Assembly: GCF_002794255.1 (NCBI RefSeq)
Contig: NZ_PGGW01000019.1
Coordinates: 2,501-66,500, forward strand
Source of the DNA: Streptomyces carminius
GTDB taxonomy: Bacteria; Actinomycetota; Actinomycetes; Streptomycetales; Streptomycetaceae
Reading direction: 5' to 3'
DNA length: 64,000 nucleotides
Part shown: one piece after another, positions 1 to 9,012 of the stretch
Layout: every line of letters starts with the position of its first letter
Numbering within the stretch: the first letter of the stretch is position 1
Translations under genes and position numbers: made by a program
The notes under the pieces: generated by a model
Seen by the model: the letters and a program-made list of their open reading frames with translations, nothing else
The model's database searches: none
Told to the model about the DNA's origin: nothing

Positions 1-158
1 GTCAGGCGGAGTTCGACCGGATCGTCCTCGGTCGTACGGACCAGGATCCGGCCGAGCAGGTCCGGGGCGACCTCCAGGACGGGGCGGTGGAAGAAGGCGC
101 GGGGCAGGGGCTTACGGTCGTGGTCGGCAATCACGCCGGTCGAGCGTACTGCAGCCAT
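1..158 (-). CDS. DNA-3-methyladenine glycosylase, N-terminal fragment (partial at window edge)
   Basis: The minus strand from the ATG at 158 reads about 52 codons to the window edge, starting [20 protein letters not shown] and continuing with [19 protein letters not shown]. That FF-x-R-P-x-(V/T)-x-x-x-A-x-x-L-L-G pattern is typical of the N-terminus of AAG/MPG-type 3-methyladenine DNA glycosylases, which excise alkylated purines in base-excision repair. The catalytic region (LTEVEAY in the family) lies beyond position 1 and cannot be seen. The gene is divergent from the Spo0M-like gene. In-frame GTG codons just downstream could serve as an alternative start. Confidence 0.75.
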   Translation of the reverse strand, partial: MAAVRSTGVIADHDRKPLPRAFFHRPVLEVAPDLLGRILVRTTEDDPVELRL

Positions 159-266
159 CGGGTGACGGCTGTCGGCAGTGGGTCCGGCACCGTGGAACCG
201 TAGGGCAGGCTGCCGGCGTATGTAGAGCCAGTGGACACACAGGCCAGGGCCTGGGGGAGGAAGAAC

Positions 267-1049
267 ATGGGCTTCAAGAAGCTGTTCGCGAGCGTGGGCA
301 TCGGCGGCGCGTCGGTGGAGACGGTGCTGACCGAGCCGAACGTGGTGCCGGGCGGCGTCGTCCAGGGGGAGGTCCGGATCCAGGGCGGCTCGGTCGCGCA
401 GGAGATCCAGGGGCTTTCCGTCGGTCTCCAGGCGAAGGTCGAGGTCGAGAGCGGCGAGGAGGAGTACAACAAGAACGTCGAGTTCCACCGGCAGCAGCTC
501 GGTGGTGCCTTCGAGCTCCAGCCGGGCTCGGTGCACACGGTGCCGTTCGGGCTGGAGGTGCCGTGGGAGACCCCGATCACCACGTTCATGGGACAGCACC
601 TGACGGGGATGAACATCGGAGTGAAGACGGAGCTGGCGATCGCCAAGGCCGTGGACTCCGGTGACCTCGACCCGGTGAGCGTCCACCCGCTCCCCGCCCA
701 GCAGGCGATCCTCGACGCGTTCGGGGCGCTGGGCTTCCGCTTCAAGAACGCGGACATGGAGCAGGGCCACATCCGCGGCACGCGGCAGAAGCTGCCCTTC
801 TACCAGGAGATCGAGTTCCTGGCACCGCAGCAGTACCGCGGACTGAGCCAGGTCGAACTGAGCTTCGTCGCGGACGAGCGCGAGATGGACGTCGTTCTGG
901 AGATGGACAAGAAGCCCGGCCTGTTCAGCGACGGCAGTGACACGTACCGGTCCTTCGTCGTGGACCTGGCGAACTTCCAGCAGAACGACTGGGTCGCCTA
1001 CCTCAACCAGTGGCTGGCCGAGGTCGGCAGCAGGCGCAACTGGTTCTGA
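267..1049 (+). CDS. spo0M: Sporulation-control protein, Spo0M/arrestin-like family
   Basis: A 260-residue protein starting [20 protein letters not shown] and rich in beta-strand sequence; '[16 protein letters not shown]' and '[11 protein letters not shown]' are typical of the Spo0M family, which has two arrestin-like beta-sandwich domains. In Bacillus, Spo0M is a cytosolic protein that influences entry into sporulation; its role in streptomycetes is not established from sequence. The ATG at 267 is chosen because GGGGGAGGAAG lies just upstream; an in-frame ATG at 231 would add 12 residues without a good ribosome site. No signal peptide or membrane segment. A strong hairpin follows at 1091-1124. 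Confidence 0.85.
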   Translation: MGFKKLFASVGIGGASVETVLTEPNVVPGGVVQGEVRIQGGSVAQEIQGLSVGLQAKVEVESGEEEYNKNVEFHRQQLGGAFELQPGSVHTVPFGLEVPWETPITTFMGQHLTGMNIGVKTELAIAKAVDSGDLDPVSVHPLPAQQAILDAFGALGFRFKNADMEQGHIRGTRQKLPFYQEIEFLAPQQYRGLSQVELSFVADEREMDVVLEMDKKPGLFSDGSDTYRSFVVDLANFQQNDWVAYLNQWLAEVGSRRNWF

Positions 1050-1090
1050 GGCTTCCGTCCCGGAGCTCCTGGGACGGACGGGGATCTTAC

Positions 1091-1124
1091 GCGGGGTGCG
1101 GCCCGGGAACGGGCCGCACCCCGC
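1091..1124 (+). terminator. Hairpin terminator after the Spo0M-like gene
   Basis: A perfect 14-bp inverted repeat (GCGGGGTGCGGCCC at 1091-1104 and its complement at 1111-1124) with a 6-base loop lies about 40 bases past the stop codon. There is no T run, as is common for streptomycete terminators. Confidence 0.75.
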
Positions 1125-1283
1125 GTCCGCTGTCCACACGGTGCCCTCCTACCGCGCCGCCGACCCGTACCGCCCGGCCGTTCCCCGCGCCGGCGTCCGG
1201 CGGCTGCGCCTCCGGCTTTCGCGGCGCGCGGCTCGTTAGGCTGGCCGCCGCAGCGATGTCGCGCTACCGAGGAGGTTTCCGAC

Positions 1284-1823
1284 GTGACCGAGCAGAAGCG
1301 GCGCCCGCTCCCCCACGACTTCCATCCTTCGGTGCCGTCGTTCACGGTCGTCAGTGACGACGTGTCCGAGGGTGCCCGGCTGAAGACCGACCAGGTGCAC
1401 GCCGAGGGCAACACCTCGCCGCACCTGCGCTGGGAGGGTTTCCCGGAGGAGACGAAGAGCTTCGCCGTCACCTGCTTCGATCCGGACGCGCCGACCGGCA
1501 GTGGCTTCTGGCACTGGTCGGTCTTCGACATCCCGGCGACCGTGACGGAACTGCCCGCGGGCGCCGGCACCGGTGAGATGAGAGGGCTTCCCGCGGGCGC
1601 GGTGCACGTGCGCAACGACTACGGCACCAGGGACTTCGGCGGGGCCGCACCGCCGCCCGGGGACGGTCCGCACCGCTATGTGTTCACGGTCTACGCCGTG
1701 GACACCGAGCGGCTGGGGGTGGACGCGGACGCGTCCCCCGCCGTGGTCGGCTTCAACCTGCGCTTCCACACCCTGGCACGGGCACAGCTGATCGGTGAGT
1801 ACGAGGTGCCCGCGCGGGACTGA
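1284..1823 (+). CDS. YbhB/YbcL-family (PEBP, Raf-kinase-inhibitor-like) protein
   Basis: A 179-residue cytosolic protein. The phosphatidylethanolamine-binding-protein signature is visible: '[20 protein letters not shown]', then '[21 protein letters not shown]' (the DPDAP plus W-H-W pattern lining the anion pocket), and '[12 protein letters not shown]'. Length matches bacterial PEBPs. The GTG start at 1284 has GAGGAGG at 1269-1275. Biochemical function in bacteria is unknown. The gene stands alone between two non-coding gaps. Confidence 0.88.
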   Translation: MTEQKRRPLPHDFHPSVPSFTVVSDDVSEGARLKTDQVHAEGNTSPHLRWEGFPEETKSFAVTCFDPDAPTGSGFWHWSVFDIPATVTELPAGAGTGEMRGLPAGAVHVRNDYGTRDFGGAAPPPGDGPHRYVFTVYAVDTERLGVDADASPAVVGFNLRFHTLARAQLIGEYEVPARD

Positions 1824-2202
1824 TCCGGCCGGGCCCCGGAAAAGGCTTTGCGCCCCGTCCTCCCCGGATCGCACAGTGGTGGCCGGCAGTCGGCACCGCA
1901 GCAGCGGGGGTGGCGGGGCGCATGTGCGCCCGCCGCCTGCCGGAGTCCGGCGGGGGCCGGACGACCGCGCCGGCTGCCTCTCGCCCCTCCGCCGCCTGCC
2001 CGTCGCTCCGTGCCTTTCGGGCCCGGTGCTCCCCGCTGCCTCCCTCCGGCCTTCTCCCGCCGGCACACCACCGTCACCTGGACGCCCGTCCGCCGGCATC
2101 TTCCGTACGGCGCCGTGAAATTGCGTTGTTCACCGCGCGGGGCAACGGCACAGTTGGTCCCACCTCGCCACGGGGGCGGGGACGGGTCCGGAGGTGGGTG
2201 AG
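1824..2202. other. Non-coding gap between the PEBP-like and HNH genes
   Basis: About 380 bases. Short GC-rich frames occur on both strands but none has a ribosome site or a recognisable product. The last ~90 bases, including the AT-richer stretch around 2116-2135, probably carry the HNH gene promoter; I see no clear -10/-35 pair. Confidence 0.4.
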
Positions 2203-2748
2203 ATGCGCGAGGCGCTGGTGCTCAACGCGAGCTTCGAGCCGCTGTCGACGGTGTCGCTGCGGCGTGCCGTGGTGCTGGTGATGCGGGACAAGGCCGTCGT
2301 CGAACAGTCCCACCCCGGGCTGCGGCTTCGGGCGGCGCACCTCGACATTCCGGTGCCGCAGGTGGTCAGGCTCCGCAGATACGTACGGGTGCCGTTCCGA
2401 CAACGCGCGCCGTGGTCGCGGCGCGGTGTGCTGGTGCGGGACCGGCACCGGTGCGCCTACTGCGGCCGGCGGGCGACCACGGTGGACCACATCGTGCCGC
2501 GTTCGCACGGCGGCGGCGACACCTGGCTGAACACCGTGGCGGCGTGCGCGCAGGACAACCACCGCAAGGCGGACCGGACGCCCGCGCAGGCGGGGATGCG
2601 GCTGCTCACCCGGCCGTTCGAACCGACTCCGGCGGACGCGCTGGTCCTCGCGCTGGGGCTGCGGGACGGTACGGCGCTGCCGGAGTGGCTGGCGGTGCCC
2701 GGTCCGGCGGCCGGCTCCGCGGCCGTCCCGGTGCCCGCGTCCGCCTGA
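2203..2748 (+). CDS. HNH endonuclease-family protein
   Basis: A 181-residue protein. An N-terminal segment (LVLNASFEPLSTVSLRRAVV) typical of the actinobacterial HNH subfamily precedes an HNH core: paired cysteines CAYC (residues 84-87), then VDHIVPRSHGG carrying the D-H catalytic pair, and the downstream N-T-V-A-A-C...N-H-R-K zinc/metal segment. Expected role is a metal-dependent nuclease; its target is unknown. I prefer ATG 2203 because GGAGG at 2190-2194 sits 8 bases upstream; GTG 2194 overlaps that site. No phage or restriction genes are adjacent, so it looks like a housekeeping member. Confidence 0.87.
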   Translation: MREALVLNASFEPLSTVSLRRAVVLVMRDKAVVEQSHPGLRLRAAHLDIPVPQVVRLRRYVRVPFRQRAPWSRRGVLVRDRHRCAYCGRRATTVDHIVPRSHGGGDTWLNTVAACAQDNHRKADRTPAQAGMRLLTRPFEPTPADALVLALGLRDGTALPEWLAVPGPAAGSAAVPVPASA

Positions 2749-2760
2749 GCGATCCGGCGG

Positions 2761-3531
2761 TCAGCCCAGCAGGAGCTGGAGGATCGCCGCCACGCCGACG
2801 GTGACGATGACCGCGCGGAGGGCGGTCGGCGGCAGTCTGCGCCCGAGCCGGGCGCCGAGCTGGCCGCCGACCGCCGAGCCCACGGCGATGAGCAGGACGG
2901 CGGTCCAGTCGAAGTCCGCGACGAAGAGGAAGAACAGCGCGGCGGTGCCGTTGACGACGGCACCGAGGATGTTCTTGACCGCGTTGAGGCGCTGGAGGTC
3001 GTCGGGGATGAGCAGGCCCATCAGGGCGAGGTAGATGACGCCCTGGGCCGCGCCGAAGTAGCCGCCGTACGCGCTGGACAGGGTGATGCCGCCGAGGAGG
3101 ACGGGGCCGCCGTGGCGGTGGGTGGCGGTGCCGCCGCCGCGAGCGCGGCGGCGGCGGATCGCTCCGGCCAGGCGCGGCTGGGCCACGACGAGGACCAGGG
3201 CCAGCGCGATGAGCACCGGGACGATCATGTCGAACGCCTCGGACGGCAGGGTGACCAGCAGGGCCGCTCCGGCCAGTGCCCCGACGAAGGCCGCGCCGCT
3301 CAGCCGCAGCACCCGGTCGCGCTGTCCGCGCAGTTCGCGGCGGTAGCCGATGGCGCCGCTGACGGACCCGGGCACCAGGCCCAGCGCGTTGGAGACGTTC
3401 GCCGTGACGGGCGGCAGTCCGACCGCGAGCAGCACCGGGAAGGTGAGGAGGGTCCCGGAGCCGACGATCGTGTTGATGGTGCCCGCGCCGACACCCGCGG
3501 CGCAGACGGCCAGCGCCTCCCAGATGCTCAC
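2761..3531 (-). CDS. TSUP-family (TauE/SafE) membrane permease
   Basis: A 256-residue integral membrane protein with about eight hydrophobic segments. The start resembles TSUP proteins: 'AAGVGAGTINTIVGSGTLLTFPVLLAVGLPP' followed by 'ANVSNALGLVPG', and the half-repeat 'SSAYGGYFGAAQGVIYLALMGLL'. The family exports sulfite, sulfoacetate or related organosulfur anions; the substrate here cannot be predicted. It converges with the HNH gene, with only 12 bases between the stops. Confidence 0.87.
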   Translation of the reverse strand: MSIWEALAVCAAGVGAGTINTIVGSGTLLTFPVLLAVGLPPVTANVSNALGLVPGSVSGAIGYRRELRGQRDRVLRLSGAAFVGALAGAALLVTLPSEAFDMIVPVLIALALVLVVAQPRLAGAIRRRRARGGGTATHRHGGPVLLGGITLSSAYGGYFGAAQGVIYLALMGLLIPDDLQRLNAVKNILGAVVNGTAALFFLFVADFDWTAVLLIAVGSAVGGQLGARLGRRLPPTALRAVIVTVGVAAILQLLLG

Positions 3532-3657
3532 GTACGACGCCCCTCAGTCGACCGGTCCGTGGACGACCGATCATGCCTGAGGGGCGTGGGCCCGGTGGAC
3601 CGGGGTGGGGTGGTGCGGGTGGTGCGGGGAGGCCACGGCGGTACGCCGGACCGGACG

Positions 3658-4608
3658 CTACTCGATCGGCGGCTGCTCGCGGCGCTTGGCCAGATCGGTG
3701 CGGCTGTCCCCGGAGGAGGAGCCGCCGGAGGGGCCGGGACCGAAGTTGCCCAGTGCGCCGCCGAGTCCCTTGAGCGCGTCGCCGATCTCGCTGGGCACGA
3801 TCCACAGCTTGTTGGCGTCACCCTCGGCGATCTTCGGCAGCATCTGGAGGTACTGGTAGGACAGCAGCTTCTGGTCCGGGTCGCCGGCGTGGATGGACTC
3901 GAAGACGGTGCGGATGGCCTGTGCCTCGCCCTCGGCGCGCAGCGCGGCGGCCTTGGCCTCACCCTCGGCGCGCAGGATGGCGGACTGCTTCTCGCCCTCG
4001 GCGGTGAGGATCTGCGACTGCCGCACACCCTCGGCCTGGAGGATCGCGGCGCGCTTGTCGCGGTCGGCGCGCATCTGCTTCTCCATCGAGTCCTGGATGG
4101 AGGTGGGCGGCTCGATCGCCTTGAGTTCGACGCGGTTGACGCGGATGCCCCACTTGCCGGTGGCCTCGTCCAGGACGCCGCGCAGCGCGGCGTTGATCTC
4201 CTCGCGGGAGGTCAGGGTGCGCTCCAGGTCCATGCCGCCGATGATGTTGCGCAGGGTGGTGACGGTGAGCTGCTCGATGGCCTGGATGTAACTGGCGACC
4301 TCGTACGTGGCGGCCCGGGCGTCGGTGACCTGGTAGTAGATGACCGTGTCGATGTTCACCACCAGGTTGTCCTGGGTGATCACCGGCTGCGGCGGGAAGG
4401 GGACGACCTGTTCGCGGAGATCGACCCGGTTGCGGATGGTGTCGATGAACGGGACCACGATGTTGAGGCCGGCGTTCAGTGTCCGGGTGTAGCGGCCGAA
4501 GCGCTCGACGATCGCGGCGCTGGCCTGTGGAATGACCTGGATCGTCTTGATGAGTGCGATGAAGACCAGCACCACCAGGATGATCAGCACGATGATGATG
4601 GCGTCCAT
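3658..4608 (-). CDS. SPFH/Band 7 (slipin-like) membrane protein
   Basis: A 316-residue protein with one N-terminal transmembrane helix (residues ~4-22, rich in I/V/L), then a band-7 domain ('IPQASAAIVERFGRY', 'VPFPPQPVITQDNLVVNIDTVIYY', 'LRNIIGGMDLERTLTSREEIN') and a long coiled coil with repeated AEGE/AALRAEGEA units (~residues 180-225). Such proteins oligomerise on the membrane and organise microdomains. The downstream NfeD-like gene on the same strand order (4706-5122, transcribed first) is the usual partner. The C-terminus is glycine-rich. Confidence 0.9.
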   Translation of the reverse strand: MDAIIIVLIILVVLVFIALIKTIQVIPQASAAIVERFGRYTRTLNAGLNIVVPFIDTIRNRVDLREQVVPFPPQPVITQDNLVVNIDTVIYYQVTDARAATYEVASYIQAIEQLTVTTLRNIIGGMDLERTLTSREEINAALRGVLDEATGKWGIRVNRVELKAIEPPTSIQDSMEKQMRADRDKRAAILQAEGVRQSQILTAEGEKQSAILRAEGEAKAAALRAEGEAQAIRTVFESIHAGDPDQKLLSYQYLQMLPKIAEGDANKLWIVPSEIGDALKGLGGALGNFGPGPSGGSSSGDSRTDLAKRREQPPIE

Positions 4609-4705
4609 CGTCTCTCCCCCTGCGTTCCTAGGATTTCGCGCTGACTGCGGTGACCGGCGCGGGCGTTGACGCGGGCCGTCGGCGTGACCGTGCGGTCACC
4701 CGACA

Positions 4706-5122
4706 TCACATCACGACGGCGGTGGCCCCGTCGATCTCCACCACGTCCACCTGCGCCCCGGGGTCGAAGGACAGGCTCGAGTCGAGGGCTCGCGCGGACC
4801 AGACCTCGCCCGCGAGCTTGATGCGGCCCCCCGTGCCGTCCACCCGCTCCAGGACGACGGCCTGGCGGCCCGTCAGGGCGTCGACCCCGGTTCTCAGATC
4901 GGGACGCTGGGCCCGCCGGGCAAGGGGACGTACGACGAGGACCAGCGCGGTCGAGACCAGCACGAAGACCACCACCTGGGCGACCAGCCCTCCCCCCAGG
5001 CCGGCCACGACGGCCCCGGCGATGGCGCCCACCGCGAACATGCCGAACTCGGGCATGGCGGTCATGACGAGCGGGATTCCGAGTCCTACGGCGGCGATCA
5101 GCCACCACACCCATGCGTCCAC
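4706..5122 (-). CDS. NfeD-family membrane protein
   Basis: A 138-residue protein with three to four hydrophobic helices in the first ~70 residues and a C-terminal OB-fold-like domain ('LTGRQAVVLERVDGTGGRIKLAGEVWSARA', 'GAQVDVVEIDGATAVV'). This is the short NfeD class, without the ClpP-like protease domain. It lies directly upstream of the SPFH gene in the same direction, 97 bases apart, the classic NfeD/slipin pair thought to act together in membrane-domain organisation. Confidence 0.88.
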   Translation of the reverse strand: MDAWVWWLIAAVGLGIPLVMTAMPEFGMFAVGAIAGAVVAGLGGGLVAQVVVFVLVSTALVLVVRPLARRAQRPDLRTGVDALTGRQAVVLERVDGTGGRIKLAGEVWSARALDSSLSFDPGAQVDVVEIDGATAVVM

Positions 5123-5143
5123 ACCGTCATGGTAGGGCCGCGG

Positions 5144-5935
5144 TCAGCCGAGCGGGAGACCCTGAGCCGTCCAGCGGTCGCCGACGCGCTCCACGACCAG
5201 CGGCAGACCGAAGCAGCGCGAGAGGTTGGCGGACGTCAGTTCGGTCTCGACGGGCCCGGCTGTCAGCACCTTCCCCTGGCGGATCATCAGGACATGGGTG
5301 AAGCCGGGGGCGATCTCCTCGACATGGTGGGTCACCATGATCATCGAGGGTGCGTACGGGTCGCGGGCGAGCCGTCCCAGCCGGCGGACCAGGTCCTCGC
5401 GGCCGCCGAGGTCCAGTCCGGCGGCGGGCTCGTCCAGGAGGAGCAGTTCGGGGTCGGTCATCATGGCTCGGGCGATCTGGGTGCGCTTGCGCTCGCCCTC
5501 GGAGAGGGTGCCGAACTTCCGGTCCAGGTAGTCGTTCATCCCGAGCCGGTCGAGGAAGGCCAGCGCCCGGTCCCGGTCGATCTGGTCGTACTGCTCCCGC
5601 CAGCCGGCGGTCATGCCGTAGGCGGCGGTGAGGACGGTCTGGAGGACGGTCTGGCCCGGTGGTAGCTTCTCGGCGAGCGCGTGGCCGGACATGCCGATGC
5701 GCGGGCGCAGTTCGAAGACGTCGACCCGGCCGAGCCGTTCGCCGAGGACGGTGGCGGTGCCGGAGGTCGGGAAGAGGTAACTGGAGGCGAGGTTGAGCAG
5801 AGTGGTCTTGCCCGCGCCGTTGGGGCCGAGGATCACCCAGCGTTCGCCCTCCTTGACCGACCAGGAGACGTCCTCCACCAGAGCCCGGCCCTCGCGGACC
5901 ACCGATACGTCCACCAGCTCCAGTACATCGCTCAT
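5144..5935 (-). CDS. ABC transporter ATP-binding protein
   Basis: A 263-residue ATPase. Walker A GPNGAGKTT (near residue 37), signature LSEGERKR (LSxGE variant, near 144), Walker B LLLLDEPAAGLD and the switch motif MVTHHVEE are all present. It resembles the stand-alone ModF/YlmA-type subfamily; no membrane subunit is adjacent, so the partner and substrate are unknown. The start at 5935 (MSDVLELVDVSVV) fits the family; the frame stays open much further upstream but without homology. It is divergent from the gene at 6050. Confidence 0.88.
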   Translation of the reverse strand: MSDVLELVDVSVVREGRALVEDVSWSVKEGERWVILGPNGAGKTTLLNLASSYLFPTSGTATVLGERLGRVDVFELRPRIGMSGHALAEKLPPGQTVLQTVLTAAYGMTAGWREQYDQIDRDRALAFLDRLGMNDYLDRKFGTLSEGERKRTQIARAMMTDPELLLLDEPAAGLDLGGREDLVRRLGRLARDPYAPSMIMVTHHVEEIAPGFTHVLMIRQGKVLTAGPVETELTSANLSRCFGLPLVVERVGDRWTAQGLPLG

Positions 5936-6049
5936 GGCGTGGCGTCTCCCAATGCAGTCGCGGCTGTGGCCTGTGTCTGTGCCTGTGGGCACAGTCCCCA
6001 GGGAAAACCTACGCCACCCCTCCCCCGTCGCTGTCCTTAGGCTGGGGGC

Positions 6050-6832
6050 ATGCTCGAAGAACCTCGTTCCGGGCGGCTGACCGCCTGGGGAAATGCCCTG
6101 TTCGCCGGAGTGGTGGCGCCGGACGACGCCGTGTCGCGCGTCGTGGGCGACGACGCGGTGCACCGGGTGGCGGACCTGCCCGGTGAGTCCGGGGAGGTCG
6201 GTCTGACCCTCGCGCTCGGCCGGCTGCGCGCGCTGGGCGTGTCGGGACTGCGGCTCGCGCTGCCCGCGCCGGGGCATCCGCTGGGGCTGAGCGGCCCCGC
6301 GGAGTTCAACGCCGCGGCGCTGGACGCCGGGGAGGCGGTGGTCGCGGTGGGGGCGGCGCTGGGGCTGGTGCCGGAGGTCGCCGAGGCCGGCCCGGAGGGT
6401 GATGTGCACACCGAGGTGGTGTGGCGCTGCCTGGCGGTGCGCGACGCGCCGCCGGCGGACGTGCCCTCGCTCGGGGAGGCCGAGCGGGAGCTGGCGGAGG
6501 CGCTGCGGGAGGCGACCGAGGCACTGACCCGGCTGGACGTGGCCGGGTCGGGACCGGTGGCAGAGGCGGCGCTCCGGGCGTACCGGGCACGGGCGGAGGC
6601 CGGGCGCCGGCTGCTGGCACCGGGCTATCCGCCGCGTGCGGTGCGGGTGCTGGAGCTGGCGCAGCGGGTGGGGGCGCTGGTGGACATCGCGTACGGGCCG
6701 GAGCACGGCGGTGCGGTGAGCGCCGGGGCGATGGCGGTACGGGCGGAGGCGCTGCGGCCGGTGGAGCGCACCGCGCGGCGGGCGAAGGTGGCGGCGTACA
6801 ACGCCTACGTGGAGGAGCGGGAGCGGCGCTGA
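6050..6832 (+). CDS. Conserved hypothetical protein
   Basis: A 260-residue soluble protein starting MLEEPRSGRLTAWGNALFAG. I do not recognise a characterised domain. It is alanine-, glycine- and acid-rich, with a C-terminal half that looks helical (residues ~140-260, many E/A/L/R). Streptomycete-like codon use supports a real gene. It is divergent from the ABC ATPase and convergent with a decayed sensor-kinase remnant. Confidence 0.75.
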   Translation: MLEEPRSGRLTAWGNALFAGVVAPDDAVSRVVGDDAVHRVADLPGESGEVGLTLALGRLRALGVSGLRLALPAPGHPLGLSGPAEFNAAALDAGEAVVAVGAALGLVPEVAEAGPEGDVHTEVVWRCLAVRDAPPADVPSLGEAERELAEALREATEALTRLDVAGSGPVAEAALRAYRARAEAGRRLLAPGYPPRAVRVLELAQRVGALVDIAYGPEHGGAVSAGAMAVRAEALRPVERTARRAKVAAYNAYVEERERR

Positions 6833-6857
6833 GAGGCCGAGCGGAGACGGCGCCGAG

Positions 6858-7177
6858 CCGGCCCCGGGTGCGGAACCGGACGGGGCGCGGCGGACGTCGG
6901 CGAGCCGCTGCGGGGTGGCGTCGCGCAGCGTGGCGGCGGGAACGCCGTGCTGGCGGGGCAGTGGCCCGATCGCCTTCCACTGCTCGTCGCCGCCCCGGCC
7001 ACGACGAACCGTGTGAAGCCTCCGTGGTCGTCGGGGACGCCGAGCGCGGCGTCCCCGGCGTCCGGGAGCTCACGGGCGGAGGAAGGTGTTCGTCTGCAGG
7101 ACGTCGCGGACCTCCAGGCGGCGGTTCATCGCGAGCAGGGCGGCGCTGACGGCCGTCGGCCCGGTTCCGGGGAGCAT
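6858..7177 (-). pseudogene. Decayed fragment of a GAF-domain sensor histidine kinase
   Basis: The minus strand holds pieces of one GAF-domain sequence scattered over three frames. From 7177 it reads NRRLEVRDVLQT and hits a stop at 7070-7072. After a shift of frame it continues AREL..AALGVPDDHGGFTRFVV, and after a further shift GDEQWKAIGPLPRQHG then ATLRDATPQRLADVRRAP. These follow each other exactly as in DevS-like GAF sensor kinases of actinomycetes. No kinase domain remains. The remnant ends against the gene finishing at 6832. It is therefore a truncated pseudogene with at least two frameshifts. Confidence 0.72.
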
Positions 7178-7274
7178 GCGGCCACGGTACCGGCGCGGGC
7201 GGGCGGGGGTGACCGGTCCGCTGCCGTGGCGGGATCCGGCGGTGGTCGTAGGACCCGGGGGCCGCTCACCCCGC

Positions 7275-8807
7275 TCACCACGGCGGGTCGACCGGTGCCA
7301 GGACGCCCACCGGGGCCCGGCTGCCGGTGCCGTCCTCGGTGACCACCGTGTAGCGGTCGCCGGCGACCCACAGATCCGCCACCCGCAGGGGGGCCAGGTG
7401 GTGCAGGTACAGGTCGGTGGCCAGGGTGCCGGCCGCGGGGCCGACGCGGGCCAGCCGGTCACCGCTGAGGACCCAGATGTCGTCGCCGTCCACCGCCACC
7501 CCCTCCACCCTGCGGTCGAGCTCCCTGGTCCACAGGTGGCGGCCGTCGGTCAGGGAGTAGGCGACCAGCCGGCCCTCGTGGATCCGGTAGCCCCCGTTCT
7601 TGTTGCCCTTCTCCACCCAGCGCCGGTCGTCGGGCCGGGCGCCCGAGGCGATCAGGGTGTCGCCGGTGACCAGGGCCGTGCGGACGGGCCGGGCGGCGAA
7701 GACGGTCCGCACGGTGCCGCCCTCGCCCGGCATGACCCGGATCTCGTGGCCCGGCATGTTGACGGGCACGGTGACGGCCGGGCGGCCGGTGTCGTCGTAC
7801 CGGACGACGGCCCGGGTGCCGCGGACGCCTTTCTCGTGCACCCAGACGGTGAGCGGGTCGGTGGCGAGCACCGCGGTGTGCCGCGGCCGGCCGGCCGCGG
7901 GCAGTTCCGCCCGTACGCCCGCGCTTCCGTCGGCCGCGGCGAGGAGGCGCAGCACCGGAGGCTCTTCCGGGCCGCAGTCGGCGACGGCGGCCACGGTGCC
8001 CTCGTCCCGGTGACCGGTGCCCGCCAGGAGCGGGACGCAGCCCGGTTCCGTCGCGGCCCGCCAGCGTTCCCGGCCGTCGGCGAGGCCCACCGCCCGCCAG
8101 CCGCCGCGCTCGGGAAGAACGGCGACCCCGCCGGAGACCGCCACGAGGTCGGCCACCGCACCGCCCGCGCCGCCCGGTGCGGTGACACGGGCGGACCAGC
8201 GGATCTCGCCGGTGGTCAGGTCGAGGGCCGCCGCGGTGGCGCAGGGGGCGTCCCCGGGTGCGTGGCCGAGTACTCCGGTGCCGCCGGAGGTGTTCCGGCT
8301 CATGGCGCACACCGTGTCCCGGCCGGGCGGTGTCCACTCCCATACGACGGTGCCGTCGGTGACGCGGTAGCCGGTGACCGCGTCCGGCCGGGCGCGGACC
8401 ACGACCTTCCCGTCCTGCCAGCTGCCCACGGCCGCGGCGTCGGCGGGACGGTCGGGGGCGGCGGCCCAGACCCGTGCGGCGGAGTCGCCCTGGGCGGCCG
8501 TCCCCAGCGCGGCCGCCAGGGCTCCGCCGGTGAGCAGGCCGGTCCAGACCCGGCCGAGACCGGCCTGCCTGGCCATGATGACCAGGACGAAGGTGAAGAC
8601 CGTACCGAGGAAGCCGCCGAAGGCCCACCAGAAGGAGCCGCGTCCACCCAGGTTCAGGAGGGTCACCAGTCCGCCGAGGAGCAGGCTGGTGACGGAGGCG
8701 CCCAGAGGCATGGAGAGCAGGACCGCCACCGGACCGCTGATGTGCCACGCCTCCGGTCGCCGGGCCGGCGGACGGGCCGCCCCGCCGCGCTCAGTGGTTC
8801 CGGTCAT
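7275..8807 (-). CDS. Membrane-anchored PQQ-like beta-propeller protein
   Basis: A 510-residue protein with N-terminal transmembrane helices (about residues 25-50, 60-80 and 88-105) followed by a long soluble region with repeats in the style of PQQ-binding beta-propellers: 'YRVTDGTVVWEWTPPG', 'AALDLTTGEIRWSARV', 'VGLADGRERWRAATEPG', 'AYSLTDGRHLWTRELD'. Blades carrying 'D/TG-x-x-x-W' are clear. The propeller probably lies outside the membrane. It may be a scaffold or sensor; no enzymatic residues are evident. It follows the FHA-ABC gene on the same strand, but a strong hairpin separates them. Confidence 0.75.
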   Translation of the reverse strand: MTGTTERGGAARPPARRPEAWHISGPVAVLLSMPLGASVTSLLLGGLVTLLNLGGRGSFWWAFGGFLGTVFTFVLVIMARQAGLGRVWTGLLTGGALAAALGTAAQGDSAARVWAAAPDRPADAAAVGSWQDGKVVVRARPDAVTGYRVTDGTVVWEWTPPGRDTVCAMSRNTSGGTGVLGHAPGDAPCATAAALDLTTGEIRWSARVTAPGGAGGAVADLVAVSGGVAVLPERGGWRAVGLADGRERWRAATEPGCVPLLAGTGHRDEGTVAAVADCGPEEPPVLRLLAAADGSAGVRAELPAAGRPRHTAVLATDPLTVWVHEKGVRGTRAVVRYDDTGRPAVTVPVNMPGHEIRVMPGEGGTVRTVFAARPVRTALVTGDTLIASGARPDDRRWVEKGNKNGGYRIHEGRLVAYSLTDGRHLWTRELDRRVEGVAVDGDDIWVLSGDRLARVGPAAGTLATDLYLHHLAPLRVADLWVAGDRYTVVTEDGTGSRAPVGVLAPVDPPW

Positions 8808-8946
8808 GTCCGTCTCCCCTCGTGGTACCGGTGCGGCCGGACGGGCCGCCGGGAGAGGCTACGGCGGGGAGCGGAAGAGATCACTGCCCGGTCCCGGCAG
8901 GGTCCGCGGCGTGCTGCCTTCCCCGGAGTTCCGGGACGTCCGGGAC

Positions 8947-8984
8947 GCCTGTGTCCCGCCGGACGGGTCCGGCGGGACACAGGC
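8947..8984 (-). terminator. Long hairpin terminator after the FHA-ABC gene
   Basis: An 18-bp perfect inverted repeat (8947-8964 with 8967-8984) around a 2-base centre lies about 30 bases beyond the stop at 9013. It should end FHA-ABC transcription and separate it from the beta-propeller gene. Confidence 0.75.
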
Positions 8985-9012
8985 GTGGTCACGGGAGCCG
9001 TGCCGGGCGCGG

